Positions 32,857 through 42,041 of a DNA stretch of 64,000 nt are shown here, one piece after another. Positions within the stretch are counted from its first letter, which is position 1. Each line of letters begins with the position of its first letter. The position numbers were made by a program, and so were the translations under genes. A model generated the notes under the pieces. That model had not been told where the DNA came from. It saw only the letters and a list, made by a program, of their open reading frames with translations, and made no database searches. This DNA is from Oscillospiraceae bacterium (lineage in GTDB: Bacteria > Bacillota_A > Clostridia > Oscillospirales > WRJC01): NCBI GenBank assembly GCA_009782405.1, contig WRJC01000006.1, positions 33,791 through 97,790 on the forward strand, read 5' to 3'.

Positions 32857-35155
32857 TATTGAAATAACCGCGGCGAAAAATTGCGGGTTTTGCGCAGGGG
32901 TCAGAAAGGCGGTGGAGCTGCTAAACGGCGAACTCGAAAAAAACGCCGCCAAGATTTACCTGACCGGCAAAATCATACACAACAATGCTTTTATGGAGGA
33001 AGTCGAAAAAAAGGGCGCGGCCGTTGTGGGCGACGACTTCATCGATTTTGAAAAAGATTCGACGGTTGTGATAAGGGCGCACGGGATAACGAAGGAGCAT
33101 TATGGCCGCCTGTGCGAAATAGGCGGGCAAAAAAATTTGAAAATCGTCGACGCGACTTGCGAATGCGTAAAAAGGATGCATAAAATAGCGGAAAAAAACA
33201 CCGGGGACGACACTTTTACGCTGATAGTGGGGGATGCCTCCCACCCCGAAATCATAGCGCTTGGAAGCTATGTGGACGGCGGGCGGCAAACCGTGAAGGA
33301 TTTTGAAGAGCTTGCAACCGGATCCGGCCTTGAAGGAGCATTGAACAAAAACTACAAAAAAATCATCATATTGGCGCAGACCACGCACAACAAAGAAGAC
33401 TACGGCAAATGCGCAGGCTACGTAAAACAAAAATGCGCCAAAACGGAAACGGAAGCGTTTTTTTTCGACACCATATGCAAAGCGACCGAAAAAAGGCAGG
33501 CGGAAGCCGAATATTTGTCAAAGACAAGCGACGTGATGGTCGTGGTCGGGAGCCAAACCAGCTCAAACACAAAAAAACTCTACGAGATATGCGAAAAAAA
33601 CTGCGCCAATTCTTTTATTGTCGAAACTTCGGAGCAACTGCCCTTAAATATATTGAAAAATCTTTTCGGGAAACTAAAAACGGAAAAAAAAGGAAAGGAT
33701 GCTGCGCAAGTTAGCATAACTGCGGGGGCTTCAACTCCTGACAGTATAATTATGGAGGTAAAAAAAATTATGACGGAAAACATCGAAAATGGCGAAAACA
33801 TCGAAAATGGCGAAAATGGCGAAAATATCGAAAGCGTGGAAAACGCCGGGGAAATCGGGGATGTTGCCGCTGCAGCCGCCGCTACTATTGAAGAAAGGGG
33901 TATTGGTCCCGCAGAAGAAAGCGCCGGAGAACCGGAAGATTCGGGCATGGGGGGCGAACAGGGCAAAAAAGAGATAAATTACGATGAAATGAGTTTTGCC
34001 GAACTGCTTGAGGAAACATTTGTGCCGGTAAACAGAGGGGACAGGGTAAAAGGCACGGTTTCCTCTGTTTCAGACACTGAGGTTCACGTAGATGTGGGCT
34101 ATAAATATACGGGGGTGCTGACCTTTGCGGAAATAACAGACGATTCGTCGGTCGATTTAAAAGAGATGTTCAAAGTCGGCGATGAAATCGAAACGCAGAT
34201 CATAAAAACAAACGACCAGGAAGGCATAGCGCTGCTTTCGAAGAAAAGGATAGACTCGTCGGACAACTGGGACAAAATCATACAGTTCCATGAGAGCGGC
34301 GCAGTAGCCGAGGGCAAAGTGGTGCAAGTGGTGAACGGCGGGATCATAGTGGTCATCGATTCCACGAAAGTGTTCGTGCCCGCTTCCCACGCGGACGTTT
34401 CCAAAGACACAGACCTCGCGACTCTCATCGGCAAAAAAGTGAAAATCAAGATAATCGACATAAACACGATGAAACGCAGGGCCATAGCTTCCATCAGGAA
34501 CGCCTCGATGGAGGAAAGAAGGGCGAACGAAGACAAAGTCTGGAGCGAACTCGAAATAGGCAAGAGATATGAAGGAATCGTGAAATCCATCGCCAACTAC
34601 GGGGCATTCGTCGATATAGGCGGGGTGGACGGGATGATCCATCTGAGCGAGCTTTCGTGGAACCGGATAAAGCACCCCTCGGAAGTGGTCGCCTTGGGGG
34701 ACAGAGTCGAGGTCTACATAAAAGATTTCGACCGCGAGAGGAGGCGCATAGCCTTGGGGTACAAGGCCGAAAACGAAAATCCGTGGAATAAATTCATGGA
34801 AGCCACGAAAGTGGGAGATGTCGTGGAAGTGCGAATATTGAATTCCATGACTTTCGGGGCTTTCGCCGAAATTATCCCCGGCATCGACGGGCTCATCCAC
34901 ATATCCCAGATAGCAAACAGAAAAATTTCGAAGCCGTCCGAAGTGCTGAACATCGGCGATGTGGTCCAGGCGAAGATAACGGGCATAAACGCCGAGGCAA
35001 AACAAGTCGCCCTCTCGATACGCGCGCTGCTCGAAATCGAACAAGCGCCTGCCCCCGAACCGGAAGCCGAAATTCCGGCAAACGAAAACAGCGAAGTTGA
35101 GGAAGTTAAGGAAATTGAGGAAATTAAGGAAGTTAAGGAAATTTCGGAGGAATAA
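32843..35155 (+). CDS. ispH: Fusion of IspH (HMBPP reductase) and ribosomal protein S1
   Basis: A 770-residue fusion. Residues 1 to about 290 are IspH, the [4Fe-4S] enzyme making IPP and DMAPP, with cluster cysteines in NCGFC17[10 protein letters not shown] and [12 protein letters not shown], and the [13 protein letters not shown] block. A low-complexity linker (about 310-385) contains ENIENG repeats. Four S1 domains follow at about 393-460, 477-545, 565-640 and 650-725, the last two the most typical ([39 protein letters not shown]). The tail is a Glu/Lys repeat. The S1 part should bind RNA or the ribosome. The fusion is known in Clostridia. An internal ribosome site could also give free S1. 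Confidence 0.93.
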   Translation: MNGNNIEITAAKNCGFCAGVRKAVELLNGELEKNAAKIYLTGKIIHNNAFMEEVEKKGAAVVGDDFIDFEKDSTVVIRAHGITKEHYGRLCEIGGQKNLKIVDATCECVKRMHKIAEKNTGDDTFTLIVGDASHPEIIALGSYVDGGRQTVKDFEELATGSGLEGALNKNYKKIIILAQTTHNKEDYGKCAGYVKQKCAKTETEAFFFDTICKATEKRQAEAEYLSKTSDVMVVVGSQTSSNTKKLYEICEKNCANSFIVETSEQLPLNILKNLFGKLKTEKKGKDAAQVSITAGASTPDSIIMEVKKIMTENIENGENIENGENGENIESVENAGEIGDVAAAAAATIEERGIGPAEESAGEPEDSGMGGEQGKKEINYDEMSFAELLEETFVPVNRGDRVKGTVSSVSDTEVHVDVGYKYTGVLTFAEITDDSSVDLKEMFKVGDEIETQIIKTNDQEGIALLSKKRIDSSDNWDKIIQFHESGAVAEGKVVQVVNGGIIVVIDSTKVFVPASHADVSKDTDLATLIGKKVKIKIIDINTMKRRAIASIRNASMEERRANEDKVWSELEIGKRYEGIVKSIANYGAFVDIGGVDGMIHLSELSWNRIKHPSEVVALGDRVEVYIKDFDRERRRIALGYKAENENPWNKFMEATKVGDVVEVRILNSMTFGAFAEIIPGIDGLIHISQIANRKISKPSEVLNIGDVVQAKITGINAEAKQVALSIRALLEIEQAPAPEPEAEIPANENSEVEEVKEIEEIKEVKEISEE
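33754..33772 (+). promoter_or_regulatory. Internal ribosome-binding site and ATG at the IspH-S1 junction
   Basis: GGAGGT (33754-33759) is followed after ten bases by an in-frame ATG (33770-33772) exactly where the IspH domain ends and the linker begins. Use of this start would yield a 462-residue free S1-like protein. Confidence 0.5.
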
Positions 35156-35160
35156 GGCAT

Positions 35161-36432
35161 ATGTCAAATTATGAAAAAGAAAAAGCGGTTTTGCGGGCGC
35201 TCGCCAAAGAAGTGGCCCAAATAAGCGCGTTGCCGATCCAGGAAAGAACTTTCAAGGCTTGGAAAGGCTTGAATTCGCTTGCTCCCACGCGCCCCATGTT
35301 CATGATCGACCAGCTCCCCTGGGGCGAGCTGAACAGGGACGGCGAAATGAATTGCGAATGCGAGGACTGGCTCATGCGCCATTTCGAATGGCAGCTGCGC
35401 GAAACCCTGTACAGATGGAATCACATACCCGACGACAGGGTGGTCGCCGCTGTGATAGGGGTGCCCAGGGCGGTGAGCAACACCGGCTTTGGCGTCGCAG
35501 TCGAAGAAGACAGGATACCGGGGCAGCCGGGAAGCGCCGCAGACAGCCATGATTACAAAGCGGTGATAAAAACCGAAGACGACATAGAAAAAATACAGAC
35601 CCCCAAGATCGCGGAAGACAGGGAAACCTCCAAGAAATGGCTCGAAATCGCGGAAGACGTTTTCGGGGGGATTTTGGAGACGATCCCGGGCAGAGGGAGC
35701 GGATTTGGCACCAGCGGCCACGTTTGGGATGTGATAAGCACCTGGCGCGGGGTAGAGGAGTGCATGTACGACATAATCGACAAGCCGGAATTCATGCACA
35801 AGCTGCTTGAAAAAATGTTCGGGCTGTACCACTATCAAATGGACGAATACGAAAAGCTCGGGCTGCTTGACGCGGGGGCGCCGCTTATCCACTGCACGGG
35901 GGCGTATACCGACGAGCTGCCGGGATTTGCCGGCGAGAGCGAAGACCAGCTCGAAAAATACAGGCATTCCACCAAAAATGTGTGGACGATGGGGGCGGCG
36001 CAGCTGTTTTCTATGGTTTCGCCCGAAATGCACGACGAGTTCGAGATCGCCTACCAAATGAAATGGTACGGGCGTTTCGGGCTGGGGTATTACGGCTGCT
36101 GCGAGCCGCTGGATCTGAAAGTGGACGTGATAGCCAAGCTGCCCAACGTCAGAAAAATTTCGATGAGTCCCTGGGTGGACATGGAGAGGGGTTCGGAGGC
36201 CATGGCGGGGAGGTTCGTGTTCTCGAGGAAACCGAACCCGGCGTTCTTGTCGAGCGGCACAGCCTGGTTGCCGGAGCTTGTGCGCCGCGACCTGGAGGAT
36301 GCCTGCAAAGCGGCCGCAAAATACAACAATCCATGCGAACTGATACTAAAAGATGTCAGCACTACGGGGAACACGCCCGAAAGGCTCTGGGAATGGGCGA
36401 AAATCGCCGCTGAAGTTTGCGGGAGGGCGTAA
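35161..36432 (+). CDS. Uroporphyrinogen decarboxylase-fold protein (methyltransferase-like)
   Basis: A 423-residue protein resembling the UroD/MtaA/CmuA superfamily, a TIM barrel used for decarboxylation or corrinoid-dependent methyl transfer. Visible segments include PTRPMFMIDQLPWGELN, a long acidic middle, GLLDAGAPLIHCTGAYTDELPG, FGLGYYGCCEPLDLKVDVIAKLPNVRKISMSPWVDME and NPCELILKDVSTTGNTPERL. The length exceeds that of HemE (about 350), and heme-pathway genes are missing here, so a methyltransferase-like role is more likely. It starts 5 bp after the IspH-S1 gene, though whether they share a function is unclear. The corrinoid partner is not in the window. Confidence 0.6.
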   Translation: MSNYEKEKAVLRALAKEVAQISALPIQERTFKAWKGLNSLAPTRPMFMIDQLPWGELNRDGEMNCECEDWLMRHFEWQLRETLYRWNHIPDDRVVAAVIGVPRAVSNTGFGVAVEEDRIPGQPGSAADSHDYKAVIKTEDDIEKIQTPKIAEDRETSKKWLEIAEDVFGGILETIPGRGSGFGTSGHVWDVISTWRGVEECMYDIIDKPEFMHKLLEKMFGLYHYQMDEYEKLGLLDAGAPLIHCTGAYTDELPGFAGESEDQLEKYRHSTKNVWTMGAAQLFSMVSPEMHDEFEIAYQMKWYGRFGLGYYGCCEPLDLKVDVIAKLPNVRKISMSPWVDMERGSEAMAGRFVFSRKPNPAFLSSGTAWLPELVRRDLEDACKAAAKYNNPCELILKDVSTTGNTPERLWEWAKIAAEVCGRA

Positions 36433-36433
36433 T

Positions 36434-37453
36434 ATGGCGCAATTCAAGGTCATACTCGCGGGGTGCGGGGGAATGGGAAACGCCTGGATGTCATATATGA
36501 AAAAGCGCGACGACGTCGAAATCGTCGGGCTGTGCGATATTGTCATCGAAAGAACGGCGGAATATGCAAAAAAATACAATTTGAGCTGCAAGGTTTTCGA
36601 TGAAATATCGAAGGCCTTGGCCGCTTGCCCGGAAGCGAATCTGGTGGTGGACTGCACCACGCCCGACGCCCACGAGCTGATTGTCACTTCGGCGTTGAAT
36701 GCGGGCGCGGACGCCATCGGCGAAAAACCGATGGCGGAGACGAGGGAGCAAGCGCTCCGCCAGATCGCGGTTTCCGACAAAACGGGCAGATCCTACGCGG
36801 TTATGCAAAACCGGATATACCTGCCCGGAATGAGGGCGATAAGGAAAGCGCTGGGCGAAAATATCTTAGGGCGGGTTGGTTCTGTGAGTTCGGATTTTTT
36901 CATTGGTGCGCACTTCGGCGGCTTTAGGGACTTGATGGACAATGTCTTGGTTTTGGATATGGCGGTGCACACCTTCTATCAGGCGAGGTTTTTGATAGGG
37001 GCGAACCCGAAATCGGCGTACTGCCACGAATTCAATCCGCCCGGATCATGGTACAGGGGCAATGCTTCCGCAATCGCAATTTTCGAATTTGAGAACGGGG
37101 CGGTATACGATTACAGGGGATCTTGGTGCTCGGAGGGATTCAACACCTCGTGGGAGTGCGATTGGCGGATTGTCGGGGAGAAGGGCACGATCAAATGGGA
37201 CGGCGGCCAAAAACTCGCCGCGCAGATAAAAAAAGAGGGCGAATCGGGATTTGTGATCCCCGCCGACGAAATCAAGATAGCTTTCGCCGACGACGGCATG
37301 CGCCACGGCCACGAGGGATGCTTCGACGAAATGTTTGCCGCGCTCTCCGAAAAGCGCCCAGCGGAAACCGACTGCCACGAGAACTACCACTCCATGAACA
37401 TGGTCTACGGCGCGATAGAAAGCGCGAAATACGGCAAAAAAGTCATGTTGTAG
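36434..37453 (+). CDS. Gfo/Idh/MocA family oxidoreductase
   Basis: A 339-residue NAD(P)-dependent dehydrogenase-like protein: AGCGGMGNAWMSYM forms the Rossmann start, DCTTPDAHELIV the next strands and GEKPMAETREQAL the EKP motif with the catalytic Lys; the C-terminal alpha-beta domain includes HTFYQARFLIGANP. Typical substrates are sugars, inositols or their derivatives. I start at ATG 36434, with GGGAGG at 36421-36426 just upstream; an earlier in-frame ATG at 36353 lies in the UroD-like gene. It follows that gene by one base and is followed by a terminator, so these two close the run. Confidence 0.85.
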   Translation: MAQFKVILAGCGGMGNAWMSYMKKRDDVEIVGLCDIVIERTAEYAKKYNLSCKVFDEISKALAACPEANLVVDCTTPDAHELIVTSALNAGADAIGEKPMAETREQALRQIAVSDKTGRSYAVMQNRIYLPGMRAIRKALGENILGRVGSVSSDFFIGAHFGGFRDLMDNVLVLDMAVHTFYQARFLIGANPKSAYCHEFNPPGSWYRGNASAIAIFEFENGAVYDYRGSWCSEGFNTSWECDWRIVGEKGTIKWDGGQKLAAQIKKEGESGFVIPADEIKIAFADDGMRHGHEGCFDEMFAALSEKRPAETDCHENYHSMNMVYGAIESAKYGKKVML

Positions 37454-37474
37454 GTTGTTTTGTCGATAAAAAAG

Positions 37475-37506
37475 CGCATCTTAAAATTGCAAGATGCGTT
37501 TTTTTT
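37475..37506. terminator. Bidirectional intrinsic terminator
   Basis: CGCATCTT (37475-37482) pairs with AAGATGCG (37491-37498). A run of eight T follows on the plus strand and a run of T after GCGC on the minus strand, so it serves both the Gfo/Idh gene and the convergent larE. Confidence 0.85.
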
Positions 37507-37545
37507 GGGTCTGAATCAATATTTCGCCCAATTTTTCCAAACGTT

Positions 37546-38286
37546 TCAGCGCCCTTCCAAATCCAGCAATACCGCCCGGAAATGCGGCTTTACCGCTTTC
37601 ACGAGATCTGCTTTTTTTCTTGCCGCTTCGTCGATTTGCCCGCTTGGAAATTGCAGCCTTGCCGCTTCTCCCATGACCCTGACGCGGAAATCGACAAATC
37701 CGAGGGCGGACAAAGCGTTTTCCGCTTCTTCCACCCGCTTCAGCAATTCGCCGTCTATCGGATGCCCGACCGGTATTCGCGTGGCAAGGCAGGCGTAAGC
37801 CGGTTTGTCCCATGTGAAAAGCCCGGCTTCTTTTGAAAGGCGGCGCACCTCGCTTTTTGTTATGCCGCACTCCCTCAGCGGGGAGCGTACGCGAAGCTCC
37901 GACAGGGCTTTTGTCCCGAGCCGGTCGTTTGCGTCGTCGGAAGCGTTGGTCCCGTCGATCACAACCGGGATGTTTTCCTCGCGCGCCTTTTGGCACAATG
38001 CGCCGAAAATGGCCGTTTTGCAGTGATAGCACCGCTCAGGCGGATTGGAGGCGATGTGCTCCTTATCCAAAACGCCCAGTTCCAGCACATTTACCTCGGC
38101 TCCGACTTGTTTTGCCAGGCGGTAGGCATCCGAAAGCTCGAACTCCGGCTGAAATTCTGTTTTGACGTAACAGGCCTTTATTTTCGCGTTGCATTTACAG
38201 CCCGCATACAGCAAATAGGAAGAATCGGCGCCGCCGGAAAATCCGAGCAGGACTGAAGGGTTTTCTTTGAAAAATTGTTCCAGCAT
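37546..38286 (-). CDS. larE: LarE-like ATP-dependent sacrificial sulfur transferase
   Basis: A 246-residue PP-loop protein: LLGFSGGADSSYLLYAG (PP-loop, SGGADS at 17-22), NPPERCYHCK, a VVIDGTNASDDANDRLG block, RSPLRECGITKSEVRRLS and DKPAYACLATRI. This matches LarE, which adds sulfur from one of its own cysteines, or a bound cluster, to the pincer precursor of the nickel cofactor of lactate racemase. LarB and LarC are not nearby. The gene follows metA by 36 bp in the same direction, so a broader role in sulfur transfer is possible. AAAGGAA precedes the ATG. Confidence 0.88.
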   Translation of the reverse strand: MLEQFFKENPSVLLGFSGGADSSYLLYAGCKCNAKIKACYVKTEFQPEFELSDAYRLAKQVGAEVNVLELGVLDKEHIASNPPERCYHCKTAIFGALCQKAREENIPVVIDGTNASDDANDRLGTKALSELRVRSPLRECGITKSEVRRLSKEAGLFTWDKPAYACLATRIPVGHPIDGELLKRVEEAENALSALGFVDFRVRVMGEAARLQFPSGQIDEAARKKADLVKAVKPHFRAVLLDLEGR

Positions 38287-38322
38287 GAAAAATATTCCTT
38301 TCGAGCGTGTTTTGGGTTATAA

Positions 38323-39288
38323 TCATTCGCATTTGGCATCGTATCTTATTCTTTCGCGCCCGCTGTATTTTTCGTTGATGACGTCGATGTCGTAGGGAGT
38401 GTCCTGGTACACGAAATAGTTGAGCCAATTGGAAAAAAGTAGGTGGGCGTGCCCGCGCCACACGTTTTTTGGCGTTTGCGCGGGGTCGCCGCCGGGATAA
38501 TAGTTTGCAGGGGGCTCTATGTCGAGCCCTTTGTTTTTGTCCCTGAAATATTCGAGCGACAAAGTGTCGCAGTCGTACTCGGAATGCCCGGTCACGTAAA
38601 ACTGGCGCATCTTTTTCGAGGCGATTATGTGAACGCCCGCTTCGGGGGACGAAGCGAGGATTTCGAGGTCGGGCATTTGGTCTATGTCTTTTTTCCTGAT
38701 TTCGGTGTGCCTCGAATGGGGCGCGTAAAATATTTCGTCAAAGCCCCTGACGAGCTCGTGGTCCGGCTTGTTGACCATATGGGCGAAAACGCCGAACAGC
38801 TTTTTTTCGAGGGGGTGTTTGTCTATGCCATAATGGAAATACAGCCCGGCCTGCGCCCCCCAGCATATGTGGAGCGTCGAATAGACATTTGTCTTCGACC
38901 ATTCCATTATCGCGCAGAGCTCGTCCCAGTAATCGACCTGCTCGAAGGGCAGCGTTTCCACCGGCGCCCCGGTTATTATGAAACCGTCGAATTTTTCGTT
39001 TTTCACCTGGGAAAAAGACTTGTAGAAAGCGCTGAGGTGTTCGGCGGAGGTGTTTTTGGATTTGTGCGTCTCGGTGCCGAGCAAAACTATCTCGACTTGC
39101 AGGGCGGTATTGGACAGCAGCCTGATGAGCTGGGTCTCGGTGACTTCTTTTGTGGGCATTATGTTCAGTATCGCGATTTTGAGCGGGCGTATGTCCTGAT
39201 GCTCGGCTTTGAGGTCGAACATCACGAAAATGTTTTCCTTCGAGAGGATGGCTCCTGCGGGAAGCCGGTCGGGTATTTTTATGGGCAC
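38323..39288 (-). CDS. metA: Homoserine O-acetyltransferase (MetA family)
   Basis: A 321-residue MetA, beginning at GTG 39288 ([11 protein letters not shown]...), nine bases after AGGGGG; an upstream in-frame ATG at 39384 gives an N-terminus not seen in the family. FIITGAPVE111 precedes the Cys nucleophile C142 in TLHICWGAQ. In characterised enzymes Glu at 111 selects acetyl-CoA and Gly selects succinyl-CoA, so O-acetylhomoserine is the predicted product for methionine synthesis. It has a strong promoter at 39356-39384 with a short leader and no recognisable SAM riboswitch. LarE follows in the same transcript. Confidence 0.93.
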   Translation of the reverse strand: MPIKIPDRLPAGAILSKENIFVMFDLKAEHQDIRPLKIAILNIMPTKEVTETQLIRLLSNTALQVEIVLLGTETHKSKNTSAEHLSAFYKSFSQVKNEKFDGFIITGAPVETLPFEQVDYWDELCAIMEWSKTNVYSTLHICWGAQAGLYFHYGIDKHPLEKKLFGVFAHMVNKPDHELVRGFDEIFYAPHSRHTEIRKKDIDQMPDLEILASSPEAGVHIIASKKMRQFYVTGHSEYDCDTLSLEYFRDKNKGLDIEPPANYYPGGDPAQTPKNVWRGHAHLLFSNWLNYFVYQDTPYDIDVINEKYSGRERIRYDAKCE

Positions 39289-39355
39289 GGCCTTCAACCC
39301 CCTTTGTCTGGCATAATACAATAACGCGAAAAATTTTTGTAAAAATATGCTATAT

Positions 39356-39396
39356 ATTCTATCACAAAAAACAAGCAATGTCAATTGTAAACAATT
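39356..39396 (-). promoter_or_regulatory. metA promoter with adjacent palindrome
   Basis: On the minus strand TTGACA (39379-39384) and TAGAAT (39356-39361) are 17 bp apart. Overlapping the -35 side is AATTGT-AA-ACAATT (39383-39396), a palindrome that may be a repressor site. The transcript should begin near 39349. Confidence 0.75.
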
Positions 39397-39528
39397 ATAA
39401 TTTCAAAAAAATTTTTTAAAACCGCCGCGCTTGGAAACTTCCCGTTTCCCCTGCGAAAGGGCTCTCCGGGCAAAAATCGATTGTGTAAAATGCCCAAAAA
39501 ACACGACGCTTTTTTGTGAATTTAGCCC
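39397..39528. other. Spacer between the metA and nrdD promoters
   Basis: Between the two divergent promoters I see no gene, riboswitch or RNA that I can name. There is an A-rich/T-rich run near 39405 and a GC-rich patch with CCGTTTCC and CGAAAGGGC; the remainder is plain intergenic sequence. Confidence 0.5.
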
Positions 39529-39557
39529 TTGACAAACTATATCCGCTGTATTATAAT
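39529..39557 (+). promoter_or_regulatory. Consensus promoter for nrdD-nrdG
   Basis: TTGACA (39529-39534) and TATAAT (39552-39557) are separated by exactly 17 bp. The predicted transcript starts near 39564, upstream of two NrdR boxes. Confidence 0.85.
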
Positions 39558-39579
39558 AATAGGGCGCCTAAAAGTTTTG

Positions 39580-39627
39580 TCACAACATATTGTATCATAC
39601 TCGATTACAATATACTATATACAGTAT
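39580..39627 (+). promoter_or_regulatory. Pair of NrdR boxes before nrdD
   Basis: TCACAACATATTGTAT (39580-39595) and ATACTATATACAGTAT (39612-39627) each match the NrdR consensus ACACWATATATWGTGT at 13 of 16 positions. They are 32 bp apart start to start, the helical spacing expected for an NrdR pair. NrdR is an ATP/dATP-sensing repressor of ribonucleotide reductase genes. Confidence 0.82.
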
Positions 39628-39655
39628 TTCGAAGAAAAAAAGGAGCTTTTTTGCA

Positions 39656-42019
39656 ATGGTTACGAAAATAATCAAAAGGGACGGGCGGGAAGTCCTGTTC
39701 AACATCGAAAAAATCGCCAACGCGATATTCAAAGCGGCCAAGGCGATCGGGGGCAGCGACTACGACAGCGCGCTCGATTTGGCCTACAAAGTGACCGAGG
39801 ACATAGAGAGGGAATACGAGAAGACCAAAAAGCTCCCGACCGTAGAGCACATCCAGGACACCGTGGAAAGAGTGCTGATGCAGACCGGCCACGCCCGCAC
39901 GGCGAAGGAATACATACTCTACCGGGCGGAGCGAAACAGGATCAGGGAAATGAACACCCGCCTGATGAAAATATACGAGGACATCACTTTCACGGCCGCC
40001 AAGGACAGCGACACCAAAAGGGAAAACGCCAACATCGACGGGGACACCGCCATGGGCACCATGCTCAAATACGGCTCCGAGGGCGCCAAACAGTTCTGCG
40101 AGATGTTCATTTTGGACCCCAAACACTCCAAGGCCCACCGCGAGGGCGACATACACATACACGACCTCGACTTCTATTCGCTGACCACCACCTGCTGCCA
40201 GATAGACATAGACAAGCTGTTCACCGGGGGGTTTTGCACCGGGCGCGGCGAAAATTACGGATTTTTGAGGGAACCCAGCAATATAGCCAGCTATTCGGCG
40301 CTCGCCTGCATCGCCATACAGTCGAACCAAAACGACCAGCACGGCGGCCAGTCCATACCGAATTTCGACTACGCGATGGCCAAGGGAGTGGAGAAAACTT
40401 ACAGGAAGTTGTACAAGACAAATCTCGCGAAATATCTCGAAATTGCGCTCCGGTCGGAAAATTTGGCCGACACGGTGGAGAACGCGGCGAAAAAAATAAA
40501 GCAAGAGCATGATGTCGAGCCGTCGCTTTCAAACGATGACGATTACTGCAGATATGAAAAAGACGCGCTCGCGAAATTCTTTGACGCCGGGGAAATAGAA
40601 AAAGCCCAGCAGTTCGCCGTCAAATATGCGCTCAAGGAAACCGACAGGGCCACGTTCCAAGCCATGGAGGCGCTCGTCCACAACCTGAACACGATGAACT
40701 CCCGCGCCGGGGCGCAGGTGCCGTTCTCCTCGCTCAATTACGGACTCGACACAAGCCCCGCCGGGCGGCTCGTGATCAAAAACATACTGCTCGCCCTCGA
40801 AGCGGGGCTCGGAAACGGCGAGACCCCGATATTCCCGATACACATATTCAAAGTCAAGGAAGGCAAAAACTACGGCAAAGAAGACCCGAACTACGATCTT
40901 TTCAAGCTCGCCATGAAAATCTCGGCAAAGAGGCTGTTCCCGAATTTCTCGTTTATGGACGCTCCGTACAACCTGAAATATTACAGGGAGGGGCGCCCGG
41001 AAACGGAAGTGGCGTACATGGGCTGCCGCACGAGGGTCATAGGAAATTATTTCGACGATTCGAAAGAGGTCACTTTCGGCAGGGGCAACCTCTCCTTCAC
41101 CTCGCTGAACCTGCCCCGAATCGCGATAAAATCAAAAGGCGACATAGAAAAGTTCTATGCGGACTTGGACGAGAAAATAGATATAATAACGGCGCAGCTG
41201 TTGCACAGGTTCAAAGTCCAGTGCGGAAAAAAAGTCAGAAATTTCCCGATTTTGATGGGGCAGGGAATATGGCTGGATTCCGACAAATTGAAACCGGACG
41301 ACGAAATAGGCGAAGTTTTGAAGCATGGGACGCTGACAATGGGGTTCATAGGGCTTGCGGAATGCCTCGTGGCGCTATGCGGCGCCCACCACGGCGAAAG
41401 CGAAGAGGCGCAGAACCTCGGCCTTGAGATAGTTGGCTATATGCGCAAAAAAATGGACGAAGCCAGCGTGAAATACGGGCTCAACTACACGCTGATCGCC
41501 ACGCCCGCAGAGGGGCTTTCGGGCAGGTTCGTGAAACTGGACAAAAAACTTTTCGGGGAGCTGAAAAACGTCACCGACAGGGACTTCTACACGAATTCCT
41601 TCCATATACCGGTGTACCACAACATATCTGCCTACAAAAAGATCGAACTGGAAGCTCCGTACCATGTGCACACCAACGCAGGGCACATCACATACATCGA
41701 AATGGACGGCAATCCGTCGGAAAACCTCGAGGCTTTCGAGGAAATCATCAGGCACATGAAAGAGTGCGGGATCGGCTACGGCTCGATAAACCACCCGGTG
41801 GACCGCGACCCCGTGTGCGGGTATACGGGGATAATAAACGACGCGTGCCCGAAATGCGGCAGGGACGAAAACGACGGCAGGGGAAATTTCACGCGCATAC
41901 GGCGGGTCACGGGATATTTGGGGACTCTCGACCGATTCAACGATGCCAAACTAAAAGAGGAAAAGGCGAGGGTGAAACACGGGTGCGACACGAATTACTC
42001 CGACATACGGCTCATATAG
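39656..42019 (+). CDS. nrdD: Anaerobic ribonucleoside-triphosphate reductase
   Basis: A 787-residue class III reductase. The N-terminal ATP-cone reads IIKRDGREVLFNIEKIANAI and senses ATP/dATP; the barrel has HDLDFYSLTTTCCQIDI and GGQSIPNFDYAMAKG, and ends with a zinc-site stretch (CGYTGIINDACPKCG) and the radical glycine G753 in RRVTGYLGTL. It makes deoxynucleotides without oxygen using a glycyl radical installed by NrdG. I start at ATG 39656, ten bases after AGGAG; an earlier in-frame start at 39590 lies in the NrdR region. nrdG follows after 22 bp. Confidence 0.97.
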   Translation: MVTKIIKRDGREVLFNIEKIANAIFKAAKAIGGSDYDSALDLAYKVTEDIEREYEKTKKLPTVEHIQDTVERVLMQTGHARTAKEYILYRAERNRIREMNTRLMKIYEDITFTAAKDSDTKRENANIDGDTAMGTMLKYGSEGAKQFCEMFILDPKHSKAHREGDIHIHDLDFYSLTTTCCQIDIDKLFTGGFCTGRGENYGFLREPSNIASYSALACIAIQSNQNDQHGGQSIPNFDYAMAKGVEKTYRKLYKTNLAKYLEIALRSENLADTVENAAKKIKQEHDVEPSLSNDDDYCRYEKDALAKFFDAGEIEKAQQFAVKYALKETDRATFQAMEALVHNLNTMNSRAGAQVPFSSLNYGLDTSPAGRLVIKNILLALEAGLGNGETPIFPIHIFKVKEGKNYGKEDPNYDLFKLAMKISAKRLFPNFSFMDAPYNLKYYREGRPETEVAYMGCRTRVIGNYFDDSKEVTFGRGNLSFTSLNLPRIAIKSKGDIEKFYADLDEKIDIITAQLLHRFKVQCGKKVRNFPILMGQGIWLDSDKLKPDDEIGEVLKHGTLTMGFIGLAECLVALCGAHHGESEEAQNLGLEIVGYMRKKMDEASVKYGLNYTLIATPAEGLSGRFVKLDKKLFGELKNVTDRDFYTNSFHIPVYHNISAYKKIELEAPYHVHTNAGHITYIEMDGNPSENLEAFEEIIRHMKECGIGYGSINHPVDRDPVCGYTGIINDACPKCGRDENDGRGNFTRIRRVTGYLGTLDRFNDAKLKEEKARVKHGCDTNYSDIRLI

Positions 42020-42041
42020 GCATGGAAAGGGATGAAAAACG

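Noticed and set aside
32843..35155. IspH-S1 fusion as an assembly or frameshift error
   Set aside because: The frame is continuous, the junction is clean, and the same fusion is known in Clostridia.
39289..39355. SAM riboswitch in front of metA
   Set aside because: The predicted leader is only about 60 nt and shows none of the conserved paired regions.
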